In this document: positions 1 through 7,916 of the stretch, piece after piece | Layout: each line of letters starts with the position of its first letter | Position numbering within the stretch: the first letter of the stretch is position 1 | Source: JAKBCQ01 sp021807585 | GTDB lineage: Bacteria; Planctomycetota; Planctomycetia; Isosphaerales; Isosphaeraceae | Direction: 5' to 3' | Assembly: GCA_027325115.1 (NCBI GenBank) | Contig: DAHWFG010000245.1 | Coordinates: forward strand, 1 to 15,831 | Length of the DNA: 15,831 nt | The notes under the pieces: generated by a model | The model's database searches: none | Told to the model about the DNA's origin: nothing | What the model saw: only the letters and a program-made list of their open reading frames with translations | Made by a program: the position numbers and the translations under genes

Positions 1-3000
1 CCGGATCGAGTGCAGCACGCGGCGATCACTCGGAATGAAACTGCGCGCATAGCCGTCGGGGCTCGACGCCATCCGCTCGGCCGCGAGACCGATTTGCGCC
101 AACGATCCCGGCGCCGCGACAATCCAGTTGTGCGGCATGATGTCGGGATTCTCAAAAACGATCACGACGGGCTTCCCCGCCTCGACATAAAACTTCGATC
201 GATCATAAACCATCTTATGTGGAATCGTGCGAATCAGGACGACGTTGACGCCCAGATCGCCGAGTTTCGATCGATACGATTTGGCCTCGGTCGCGGGAAG
301 GGTCGAAGCCAGGTCTCCTCCCAGTTGGATCGCGTCGAGCGCCGCGGGTTCGGCTCGCGCCGCGTCGCCGAGCCCTGAAACGTAAGCGACAAGCGCTGCG
401 AGCACGGGACGAACCTCGTCGATCGGCCGATGTTCGCGGGGAATCCGTCGGATCGCCCTGATCGCCGCGTCGCGATCGGCGCCTTTCACAATCAAATGCG
501 CGAGCGTTCGGAACGACTCTCGCTCGTGTCCCGCAAGCGCCGGAAGCGCATTGATCGCCGACCTCCGCAGCATCCCCTCGGGATCGCTCCCGATCTCAAA
601 ACGGACCGAAGGCCGAGGGGTTGGAAGATTGTCTTTGCGATACGTGATCGATCCGCTTGAATCGCGCACGATCAATCGAAATCCCCTCAAACGATCCCCC
701 AGATCGCCGTCGGTTCGGTTCCAAACGACGATCTCCTCGATCGGGCGATCGCTTCCAAGATCGAGCATCCACCACGGATTGAGCTCGTTCTCTTGCGTGT
801 GCGTTTGCCCCCCCGCACCGTACGAACCGTCGGTATTACCGTCGATCGCGCGTTCGGGAGGTCCGTCGTAAGCGACGCTCGATTGCAAAGCGACCCCCTG
901 GGGCGCGACGTTCTTGCCGTCGCTTTGCACCTGAACCTCGGCGAGCGTGAGCGTACGCGCGTTTCCGGGCAGCTCGATTCTTACGAACCTGCCTCGCGGT
1001 ACGCGGTCTTTCTTTCCCAGCGATGCGAGCGTTTCGGGAAGCTTGCCGTTCACAAGGGGATGAATATTATCGAACGCCGCGGAGCGAAGCTCGGCCTTGC
1101 GAATCAACGGAACCGCGTCGACCCAAGTCGTCAGCGCCGCGAGCGATCGGGTCGCGTTTCGCCACGAAGGTTCAAGAGAATCGTCGGCTTCGATCAGTGC
1201 GACCGTCGCAACTTGACGCGTGAACGGATGACGGGCGCGCGCCGCGATCCGCTCGAGCTCGCGCCGCGCCGCGCGAAGTTCATCGACGGGACGCGCCGAC
1301 AGCATTTCGGCGAGATCGTTCAATACGTGTCCCGTGTGTAAGCTGTCTTCCGAATCAACATGCTCAATCACTTTGAGCAATTCGGAAATCACGGTCGATT
1401 TGTTCCGTTCGGTCAGACGTTTAAGAGCGATCGTGCGTTCCTCGGCGACGATCCCTTCGCGCGAGAGAATGGCGAGATCGATCGTCGAACTCGGCGGCAG
1501 CTTGATCAGCTCGGCTGGGCTGAGAATACCCGTTAAGAAGATCGCTCCGGCGGGATTGCTCGCGGCGATCGGCTTCCCCTCGGCAAGCGCCGGGCGCCAG
1601 AATCGTTCAAGAGTCGTCATCGTCTCTTTGAGGCCGAAATCGAGATAATAATCGACCGGTTTCCGCAGCGCCTCGAGCGCCGCGTCGGCGGCCTCCGACG
1701 ATTTGAAATCCGAGAGAGCGACGACCGCTTCAAGCCGAACGCGGGGGTTGTCGTCAACCGCCTGCTTGCGCAAAAGCGTGAGCGAATCTTTAATCCGATC
1801 GCTCCAATAGCGAAGCACGCGCGTCGCCGCGGCGCGGGGGTGATAATCGCGAGCCGCGAGCAGCTTTTCCAGCAAATCGCGGTTCACCGTGTTCTCGCCG
1901 GCGTAAATCCAAAGCGCTTCGAGCAGCAAGTGTTCATAATCGGGCTCGGCGCGATCGAGAGCCGCGACCCAATCTCCCAGAGCCTTCAAAACCGCGGTTC
2001 GGTCGCGATTGCGTAATTCGATTCGAGCTTGATACCGCGTCCGATCTTCATAGGTTCTTAAAAGATCGAGCAGCGCCGCGATCGGCTCGCCCGCGATCTT
2101 GGGCCTCGAAACAAGCGGACGCTTTTTATAAGCGATCCGCCAGATCCGCCCGTGAACGTGATCGCGCCCCGGATCGCGAATCGAAAACTGCATATGTCCG
2201 ATCAACGGGTTGTACCAATCGACGATATATAAAGCTCCGTCGGGTCCGAACGAGATGTCGACGGGTCGAAAATTGGGATCGGTCGAAAAGAGCAGGGGCT
2301 CGATCTCGCGACCCACGAACCCCGATCCGTCCTCCTCGACCTTGTAATTCTTGATCCCCTGAAAACCAATGCAATTATTAACAAGATAATTGCCCTGCAT
2401 ATCGGCGGGGAAATTACGGCTTGATACGATCTCGCAACCGCACGTGGGGCGCACCTTGGTGAGGGTGAACTCTTTCATGCCGGGATGTTTACGCGGGTGT
2501 TCGACGCGTCCCATGATCGGCAGCGCGAAGTAATTCGAGCCCCCCGACGCGTCGGCGAGAAAGTTTTGACCCCAACGGTCGAAAACCTCGCCCCACGGGT
2601 TGGCGAACGAATACGAGACCGAAACGTCGACCCTTCCCGAATTCGGCTCGAACCGATAAACCCCCGATTCGTGTAACCGTGTGAGCCCGTAAGGCGTTTC
2701 AACCGCCGAAACGAGGAACGTCCCCTCCATCATATAAAGCGACCCGCCGGGCCCCCACGTGAACGCGTTGATCGCGTGATGGCTGTCGCCGGTGCCGAAA
2801 CCGTGGAGGATCGTCTCGCGATAATCGGCGATGTCGTCGCCGTTCGTATCTTTGGCGAACAGTAAATTGGGCTGTTCGGCGATGTACGCTCCGCCGTCGC
2901 CGAGTTCGATCCCTCCCGGTAAATAGAGCTTGTCGGCGAAAACCGTGCACTTATCGGCTTTGCCGTCGCCGTTTTGATCGTCCAGAATCAAAACCTTGTC

Positions 3001-4518
3001 GTCGGGAGGATGACCTGGAAGATACTGCGGGTAAGACGGCGCGCATGTCACCCACATCCGTCCCCTGGCGTCGAACTTCATCGCGATCGGCTTATGAAGC
3101 GGGAATTCGACGTCGGACGCGTATAAGTTCACCTCAAAACCTTCGGGAACTTTAAACGTTTTCAATTCTTCCGAGGGATCGGCCGCGGTTGGAAAATGCT
3201 TGCCGCCGATGTATCCCGGCTTTTGCCCGTAAACCTCGTAAACCGATTCGGCTTTGGGCTCGGTCCCGGAAACGGTTGCGACTTTCGATTCGGGAACATA
3301 TCCCGCTTTGAGCGCGAACTCTCCGATCGCGGCATGCTTGTTGAGCGTGAGAATACGCGTGTCGCGGTCGGCAATCATCTCATCAAGCTTCTTCATCTCG
3401 GGCGGAAACGAAACCGATCCGAACGGATCGACGCGCCGACCGTAAATGTATTCACCATTCACCCCCCTCCAACGATAATAAAACTCTTGATTGCGGTCCG
3501 CGATCGCGAGGCGGAGCTTTTCAACGCCGTCGACCAGAGCGCCTCGGATTAGGCGAACTCCCGACGCCCACGATTCGCTCGCGGCCGACGCGATCGGAAT
3601 TCCATCCAATACGAGCGTGAATTCGCCGCCGGGAAGATTCTTGACGACAATCTTCGGGAGACGCTTGAGCAAAGAATCGTGAGCGTGAGCTCCAGAAGGA
3701 ACGGGAGGGACGCGAAACGTGCGATCGAGCGCCCTTTTGAGTGGAGCGAAATCGATCGCATTCGGATTCGAACCGTCGAGCGTCGCGTCGACCGCGACCG
3801 CGGGATCGAACAATTGATCAATCATCAATTGCGACACCGCCCAATCGCCGTAATCGGTCAGATGAACGCCGTTGAACGTGAGCTTAGATCCTCCCGGCTC
3901 GTTCATCAAAGCGAGCGTGGGGTGATAAAGATCGACGAACGGCAGCGTATGCGTTTGAGCGATCGATCGCATCGCTTCGGTGTAAAGTTCAAGGTTGCGG
4001 TTGTGAGCGGTCGGGTCTGGAAAGTCGCCGCCGACATTCTCGTGCGCGATCGGCGAGATGACGACCAGCCGCGGCGCGGTCTTTCCGTTGAACTTATGCG
4101 ACTGATAATCCTGGATTAACGCTTCGAGTCCCGAGCGGAAATCGTTTAATCCCTCGGGGCCCGCGAACGATTCCGAAAGACCGAAACAGAGGAAGATGAC
4201 ATCGGCCTTTTGCTCGGTGAGATGACGGATTTGATCGCCGAAGTTGAGCGGTCTGGGCTGTTCGGAAGGCGTGTCTCCTGGCCACGCGAGACTTCGGAAC
4301 GTGAGGCCAAGATCGGGCCTGCGCAATTGAACGAGCGTTTCCAATCGGCCGAAATGATCGAGGCGTTCGGCGAAGACTCCGCCGATATAAACGACTCGAT
4401 CCCCTTTGTGGAACGTGAGCTTGGCGGGTTGATCGGCGGCGAACGCGCAATCGCCGAATCCCAATGAAAAGCATACCAAGGCGAACGAGATCACTCGACG
4501 AGCCGAAATCACGCTCAT
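1..4518 (-). CDS. Giant secreted multidomain protein (SGNH-like / dehydrogenase-type propeller / HEAT / discoidin / cupredoxin), C-terminus outside window
   Basis: The minus strand from the ATG at 4518 is open for 1506 codons with no stop and runs off the left edge. Residues 1-28 look like a signal peptide (Arg-Arg, hydrophobic core, AFA then AD). About 40-240 resembles an SGNH hydrolase: FGLSESFAG near 112-120 and NGVHLTDYG with His219. About 450-800 is a dehydrogenase-type beta-propeller of the PVC 'membrane-bound dehydrogenase' group (FKVPEGFEV, GDSHHAINAF with His580-His581, DWYNPLIGH ending at His775). About 805-1160 is helical and HEAT-like. About 1175-1290 is discoidin or F5/8-like (AEVQVQ at 1193, AIDGNTDGS, WW at 1249-1250). 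About 1420 onward is cupredoxin-like (NPDIMPHNW, His1462 a likely copper ligand). AAGGTG lies 7-12 nt before the ATG. Relatives often carry a CxxCH haem motif near the C-terminus; none is visible here. The family is well supported, the substrate is unknown. Confidence 0.88.
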   Translation of the reverse strand, partial: MSVISARRVISFALVCFSLGFGDCAFAADQPAKLTFHKGDRVVYIGGVFAERLDHFGRLETLVQLRRPDLGLTFRSLAWPGDTPSEQPRPLNFGDQIRHLTEQKADVIFLCFGLSESFAGPEGLNDFRSGLEALIQDYQSHKFNGKTAPRLVVISPIAHENVGGDFPDPTAHNRNLELYTEAMRSIAQTHTLPFVDLYHPTLALMNEPGGSKLTFNGVHLTDYGDWAVSQLMIDQLFDPAVAVDATLDGSNPNAIDFAPLKRALDRTFRVPPVPSGAHAHDSLLKRLPKIVVKNLPGGEFTLVLDGIPIASAASESWASGVRLIRGALVDGVEKLRLAIADRNQEFYYRWRGVNGEYIYGRRVDPFGSVSFPPEMKKLDEMIADRDTRILTLNKHAAIGEFALKAGYVPESKVATVSGTEPKAESVYEVYGQKPGYIGGKHFPTAADPSEELKTFKVPEGFEVNLYASDVEFPLHKPIAMKFDARGRMWVTCAPSYPQYLPGHPPDDKVLILDDQNGDGKADKCTVFADKLYLPGGIELGDGGAYIAEQPNLLFAKDTNGDDIADYRETILHGFGTGDSHHAINAFTWGPGGSLYMMEGTFLVSAVETPYGLTRLHESGVYRFEPNSGRVDVSVSYSFANPWGEVFDRWGQNFLADASGGSNYFALPIMGRVEHPRKHPGMKEFTLTKVRPTCGCEIVSSRNFPADMQGNYLVNNCIGFQGIKNYKVEEDGSGFVGREIEPLLFSTDPNFRPVDISFGPDGALYIVDWYNPLIGHMQFSIRDPGRDHVHGRIWRIAYKKRPLVSRPKIAGEPIAALLDLLRTYEDRTRYQARIELRNRDRTAVLKALGDWVAALDRAEPDYEHLLLEALWIYAGENTVNRDLLEKLLAARDYHPRAAATRVLRYWSDRIKDSLTLLRKQAVDDNPRVRLEAVVALSDFKSSEAADAALEALRKPVDYYLDFGLKETMTTLERFWRPALAEGKPIAASNPAGAIFLTGILSPAELIKLPPSSTIDLAILSREGIVAEERTIALKRLTERNKSTVISELLKVIEHVDSEDSLHTGHVLNDLAEMLSARPVDELRAARRELERIAARARHPFTRQVATVALIEADDSLEPSWRNATRSLAALTTWVDAVPLIRKAELRSAAFDNIHPLVNGKLPETLASLGKKDRVPRGRFVRIELPGNARTLTLAEVQVQSDGKNVAPQGVALQSSVAYDGPPERAIDGNTDGSYGAGGQTHTQENELNPWWMLDLGSDRPIEEIVVWNRTDGDLGDRLRGFRLIVRDSSGSITYRKDNLPTPRPSVRFEIGSDPEGMLRRSAINALPALAGHERESFRTLAHLIVKGADRDAAIRAIRRIPREHRPIDEVRPVLAALVAYVSGLGDAARAEPAALDAIQLGGDLASTLPATEAKSYRSKLGDLGVNVVLIRTIPHKMVYDRSKFYVEAGKPVVIVFENPDIMPHNWIVAAPGSLAQIGLAAERMASSPDGYARSFIPSDRRVLHSIR

Positions 4519-5107
4519 AATTCGCACCTTACTCAATCGTTCAACCTTTAAAAGTGAGGAGAATCGCAACGACGGCCTTGATTGTCCCGGCGGGGTTCTA
4601 AAGGCGATCTTAACCCGACCCGCAAAGCCGCGCCAACGACCCCGCGTTCTCGTCGCTTTCGTTTCATGATTGGATCAGGATCGACGTGATAAACCGAGTC
4701 GAACGGTTCGCAATTCCGCCGTTACAACCGTCTCGGAGCGATACAATCGCGTGTTCGTGACGTCGTGGGTTGCGGTAAGTTCCTTTAGGACAAGATGTTT
4801 AAGAAAACCTGCCGAGCGAAGCCATTCGGATCTTGGGGCGTTTGCGTAATCTGTACGGGCGAGATTCATCGGTTGGAGAGGCGAGTGGGTCGATCGTTCG
4901 CTTTGCGGGCGATTGACAATCGATCGATACCGCGTCGATCGCGACGATTGTTGCGTGTTCTTGAGGATTCGCATAACTTGGGAAATGTGAAAACAATAAG
5001 GGTTTTAATCGAAGGATTGATTCGGCTAATTTTGGTACGCAAAGTTTTTGGATTTCGAATCGAATTTCTCTCTCTATAATATAGACGACGAATGCGGAAT
5101 TTGGTTC

Positions 5108-5119
5108 CCAAAATTTTGG
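5108..5119. repeat. 12-bp perfect palindrome in AT-rich island
   Basis: CCAAAATTTTGG reads identically on both strands. It lies about 30 bp downstream of the TATAAT hexamer at 5075-5080, inside an AT-rich stretch. It could be a protein-binding site, but palindromes of this length in AT-rich DNA can arise by chance. Confidence 0.4.
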
Positions 5120-5466
5120 AATTTTTTGGATTATGTCGGGTTCTCTTGTGCGAGATTAAAAGTAGGGGATTTATCGCCTTTTGGGATGTTAGGGTTGGGT
5201 TTGCGGATGAGGGTCGATTTTCGTGTCGACTGACATGTGTTTTCTTGGCGGGCCGCGGACCCCGGAATTCTCAGCCCTCGGGCGAAGCCCTTGATCTAGC
5301 GAACACGAACGACTCTCTCTCGGAATCCCGGCATCCTGTGACAGGAAGTCGGATGATCTCGAGCCGGTTCAATCCGGTCGGCGATGAACGGATCGCGGTT
5401 TGAGGAATGCTCGATTCAAGTTCTGGAACTGATCCAGTTTGGTTGATCGACCCGAGCGTCGAATTT

Positions 5467-5487
5467 GATATTATATCGTATAATATC
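5467..5487. repeat. Perfect 9-bp inverted repeat overlapping a TATAAT box
   Basis: GATATTATA and TATAATATC are exact inverse complements separated by TCG. The right arm contains a consensus TATAAT (5479-5484), so a protein bound here could block a promoter reading toward the gene at 5959. As RNA it would form an AU-only hairpin, which makes a DNA operator the more likely reading. It is the most symmetric element in the 1.44 kb upstream region. No regulator is identified. Confidence 0.5.
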
Positions 5488-5770
5488 TATATGATATATT
5501 AATGAAAGCTTGGCTCGATCGTAAAATCGTGTTTCAAAAGTATAAAAGGATGATATACAATTCAAAATAAAGTCGGCCCCGACAAATCATGAAATCAAAC
5601 GAAACGGCTCATCGAGGAAGATCGTTTGCGACCGGTTTGAAACTCCGGCGCGGGTATGCTGAAGGAACCTTTCTCGACCGTCGACTGCCGGACGGCTTTT
5701 CCTCGAGCGTTCGCCTGGTGATGCGCTCGAATTCCCCCTCTCGGCCACGATCTGGGAACCGGGGAATTTA

Positions 5771-5790
5771 GGCGATTTCGCCGATTTTTT
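5771..5790 (+). terminator. Weak intrinsic-terminator-like hairpin
   Basis: GGCG, loop ATTT, CGCC is followed after two bases by six T residues. The stem is only 4-5 bp, so termination would be weak. An 8-bp inverted repeat (AATTCCCC at 5730-5737, GGGGAATT at 5761-5768) lies just upstream and could compete with it. On the plus strand these elements would sit in the leader of the gene starting at 5959, so attenuation or the end of a short RNA is possible. This is inferred from sequence shape only. Confidence 0.3.
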
Positions 5791-5947
5791 CTCAAGTTTC
5801 GTTCGACAGGTTTGCTCATCCCCCCCGTCGCGCTCGCCGAGTCTCAAATCTTTCGAAGAGGGATTGATGTCGCGCGTTAAGGATTGCCGATTTGAGTGAA
5901 GAATCATTCCGACCGCGAAGGATCGCGGCGTGTGCTGGAAGCGAGCC

Positions 5948-5952
5948 GGAGG
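5948..5952 (+). promoter_or_regulatory. Shine-Dalgarno site that sets the first paralogue's start
   Basis: GGAGG sits exactly 6 nt before the ATG at 5959. The second paralogue has GGAGG at the same 6-nt distance from its ATG, and the block GCCGGAGGCG is shared by both. This favours 5959 over the in-frame ATG at 5896, which would add 21 residues with no counterpart in the paralogue. Confidence 0.75.
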
Positions 5953-5958
5953 CGCGAG

Positions 5959-7815
5959 ATGAAACCGCGGAGTCGCAAGCTAGATAGACGTCCGGTCCTT
6001 GAGGGACTCGAAGACCGTCGATTGTTAAGCGGAGGCGCGACGCCGCCTCCTCTCAAAGAACTCGCTTATTCGACTCCGCAAGGTTCACGCGTGACGATCA
6101 CGCTCTTCGGACCCGGCACACTCGCCGGCAGCACCGAATCGGCCGACGGAGCGCTCAACCTCGTTTATGAGGGGACGACTTCGGCGAGTGGAATCATCGC
6201 GCGCGTCGGCGGTCGAAGCCGCACCGCGTATCTTGCGACGATCAAAGACGCCGCGATTCCGCTCGGCGATCTGAGCGGTATCGGCGCAACCCCCGTCGGC
6301 ATCGTGAATTTGAGGAATTTTAATCTGATACCGGGCGGGGCGATCAATATGACGGGGGGCGTGGGGTCGCTCTTCCTCAATTCCATGGCATCGAATTCGC
6401 AAGTGCATTTATCATCGATTATTACTACGACGACTTCGGCGGGAACGACCGAATCGTCGGGATCGCTCGCTTCAACCCAAAGCGTCGCGACGACATCGTC
6501 GGCGTCTTCGACCTCGTCGCCGGCGTTCTCTCTCACTTCGCCTTCGTCGTCGACGACGACTTCAGCCTCCGCGACGACCCCGGTCACTTCGGTTTCGACG
6601 ACCGCGACTTCGAATTCATCGACATCCACCACCACGATAACCAAGATCACCGTCGCGGGAGTTAAACCCTCGTTCGGACAGCAAGCGACCGGCGTCAACG
6701 TCGTGATCAATCAGATTAACGCGCAGTCGCAACAATTCCCCGCGGTCGGCGATCCTCAGATCTACGGATATGATTCGACATCAAATGCACTGATTCGTTT
6801 TGACGCTTTGACCGGTACCGTTCAGCAGACGATACCGCTGTCGGGCTTCATGCCGACATCGACCGCGGGGGTTTCGCTCGGACGCGACGCGGGTTCGCTC
6901 GTCGTCCTCGTGGGGGATGCGACGACGATCGACGCCTTCAACGCGTCGACGGGGGCGTTCGTCGGCGGATTCAGCACCGCCGATCTCGCGTCCAAGGGGA
7001 TCACCGCGATCGACGGACTGGCGTCGAACGATACGCAAACTTATGTGATTGATTCGACTTCGGGATCGACGGGTACGGTTTTGGGTATCGACCTGACGAA
7101 GAGCCTCGCGACGGGTTCGGCCGTCGTCGTGGGCGAGCCGTTCATCCCTCAAAAGGAGTTCTTCCTCGGCGGGGGCGCGACGGGGATCTCGGCGCGACCG
7201 GGCATTTACCTGGCCGGGACGGGACATTTCAACACGCTCACGCCTTTATCGCTGGAAAACGGCGTGATGACCGCGATCGCTCAAAGGGGTCCGCTTACGG
7301 AACAGACGCGGGCGGTCTTGCCCGGGCCGGCGTCGGTCGCGGCGCTCAATCCGACGGTTCCGCTCCACGCTCTCGGCGGGGTCGAACAAAATCTCGCGCT
7401 CGATACCGGGGTGCAGAACGGGGTGAACGTCGTCGAGCTTTATTCGCCGGCGACGCTGAAACAACAAGGAACGCTCACGCTCAAAGATCCGAATCTTCTC
7501 ACCGATCTGAGCGGGTCGTTCCATCCCGAGCTCGCGGGGACGGCGCTCGTCGACGTCCAGGGGAATCTCCGCTCGTTCCGCTCGCAACGCGCGAACGGGC
7601 TCGTGTTGAACGATAACGGATTCCTGAACCTCGTTCAGATCAGCTCGTTGGGGAATTCGGAGGTGATCGGCCAACCCGTCGGTCACACCCACATTCATAT
7701 GAGAAACAACGTGTTGATTCTTTCGGCGAATCGCGTCGTCGGGATTCGCGGCGGGGTGTTCACCGTGCCGAACATTCAGGCTGTGGGACCGCTTAGTTTG
7801 CCCAATAATTCCTAG
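5959..7815 (+). CDS. Planctomycete LExLExRxLLS-motif protein, tandem paralogue A (Ser/Thr linker), function unknown
   Basis: 618 residues. Residues 8-24 are basic and carry the LEGLEDRRLLS signature, a relative of the LEPR-XLL N-terminal motif seen on many large planctomycete proteins; its function is not established. About 30-153 form a compact N-terminal domain (TPQGSRVTI, GTLAGS, FNLIPGG, GVGSLFLNSMA). About 154-230 is a Ser/Thr-dominated low-complexity linker. About 233-618 is a beta-rich domain with spaced repeats (GDPQIYGYD, ALIRFDALTG, TIDAFNASTGAFVGGF, TYVIDSTSGSTG) suggestive of a propeller of the YVTN/PQQ type, ending in a conserved tail (GIRGGVFTVP). No hydrophobic transmembrane segment is visible. 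The start at 5959 is chosen on GGAGG spacing and alignment with the neighbour. Paralogue B follows after 101 bp on the same strand, so co-transcription is likely. Export is inferred from composition and motif; no enzymatic residues are recognised. Confidence 0.85.
   Translation: MKPRSRKLDRRPVLEGLEDRRLLSGGATPPPLKELAYSTPQGSRVTITLFGPGTLAGSTESADGALNLVYEGTTSASGIIARVGGRSRTAYLATIKDAAIPLGDLSGIGATPVGIVNLRNFNLIPGGAINMTGGVGSLFLNSMASNSQVHLSSIITTTTSAGTTESSGSLASTQSVATTSSASSTSSPAFSLTSPSSSTTTSASATTPVTSVSTTATSNSSTSTTTITKITVAGVKPSFGQQATGVNVVINQINAQSQQFPAVGDPQIYGYDSTSNALIRFDALTGTVQQTIPLSGFMPTSTAGVSLGRDAGSLVVLVGDATTIDAFNASTGAFVGGFSTADLASKGITAIDGLASNDTQTYVIDSTSGSTGTVLGIDLTKSLATGSAVVVGEPFIPQKEFFLGGGATGISARPGIYLAGTGHFNTLTPLSLENGVMTAIAQRGPLTEQTRAVLPGPASVAALNPTVPLHALGGVEQNLALDTGVQNGVNVVELYSPATLKQQGTLTLKDPNLLTDLSGSFHPELAGTALVDVQGNLRSFRSQRANGLVLNDNGFLNLVQISSLGNSEVIGQPVGHTHIHMRNNVLILSANRVVGIRGGVFTVPNIQAVGPLSLPNNS
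6862..7004 (+). repeat. Near-identical 143-bp tract shared with paralogue B (copy 1)
   Basis: This segment matches 9165-9307 with only two differences (6918 T versus C, 6999 G versus A). The flanks on both sides diverge quickly, including at synonymous positions. The encoded residues, about 302-349 of paralogue A, are identical in both proteins. This is consistent with a gene-conversion tract. Confidence 0.8.
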
Positions 7816-7905
7816 TAACTAGTGATGACTTGACGGAACGATTGCCGATGGGAACGGGGTGAGACCGGCGCCGAGCCGGCGGACGGCCCTCGTTTCGCAA
7901 ACGCC

Positions 7906-7910
7906 GGAGG
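7906..7910 (+). promoter_or_regulatory. Shine-Dalgarno site of the second paralogue
   Basis: GGAGG lies 6 nt upstream of the ATG at 7917, within the block GCCGGAGGCG also found before paralogue A. The 101-bp gap between the two genes also contains the small inverted repeat CTAGT-A-ACTAG at 7812-7822, which overlaps the first stop codon. I see no terminator in the gap, which supports one transcript for both genes. Confidence 0.7.
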
Positions 7911-7916
7911 CGTGCG

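Larger units (their letters stand above)
4519..5958. other. Long gene-poor divergent region with AT-rich islands
   Basis: About 1.44 kb separates the minus-strand giant gene from the first tandem paralogue. Short open frames here (for example 4795-5079, 5092-5403 and 5589-5771 on plus, 4675-4974 and 5587-5907 on minus) have no recognisable domain, mutually overlap and lack good ribosome sites, so I see no supported gene. Two stretches, about 4980-5160 and 5460-5575, are much richer in A and T than the surrounding DNA and contain TATAAT hexamers at 5075-5080 and 5479-5484, without a well-spaced -35 box that I can identify. The region probably carries divergent promoters and a long leader for the gene at 5959. 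It could also hide a small RNA. Confidence 0.5.

Noticed and set aside
4795..5403. Small plus-strand open frames (4795-5079, 5092-5403)
   Set aside because: They have no recognisable motif and an unusual composition, lie in different frames across an AT-rich island, and have no good ribosome site.
5896..5958. N-terminal extension of the first paralogue to an ATG at 5896
   Set aside because: The ATG at 5959 has GGAGG at 6 nt, and the paralogue starts at the aligned position; the extra 21 residues have no counterpart.
6165..6710. 181-codon minus-strand open frame, Val-rich
   Set aside because: It is antisense to the Ser/Thr-rich linker of the first paralogue; the composition is the complement of tcg/acg codons.
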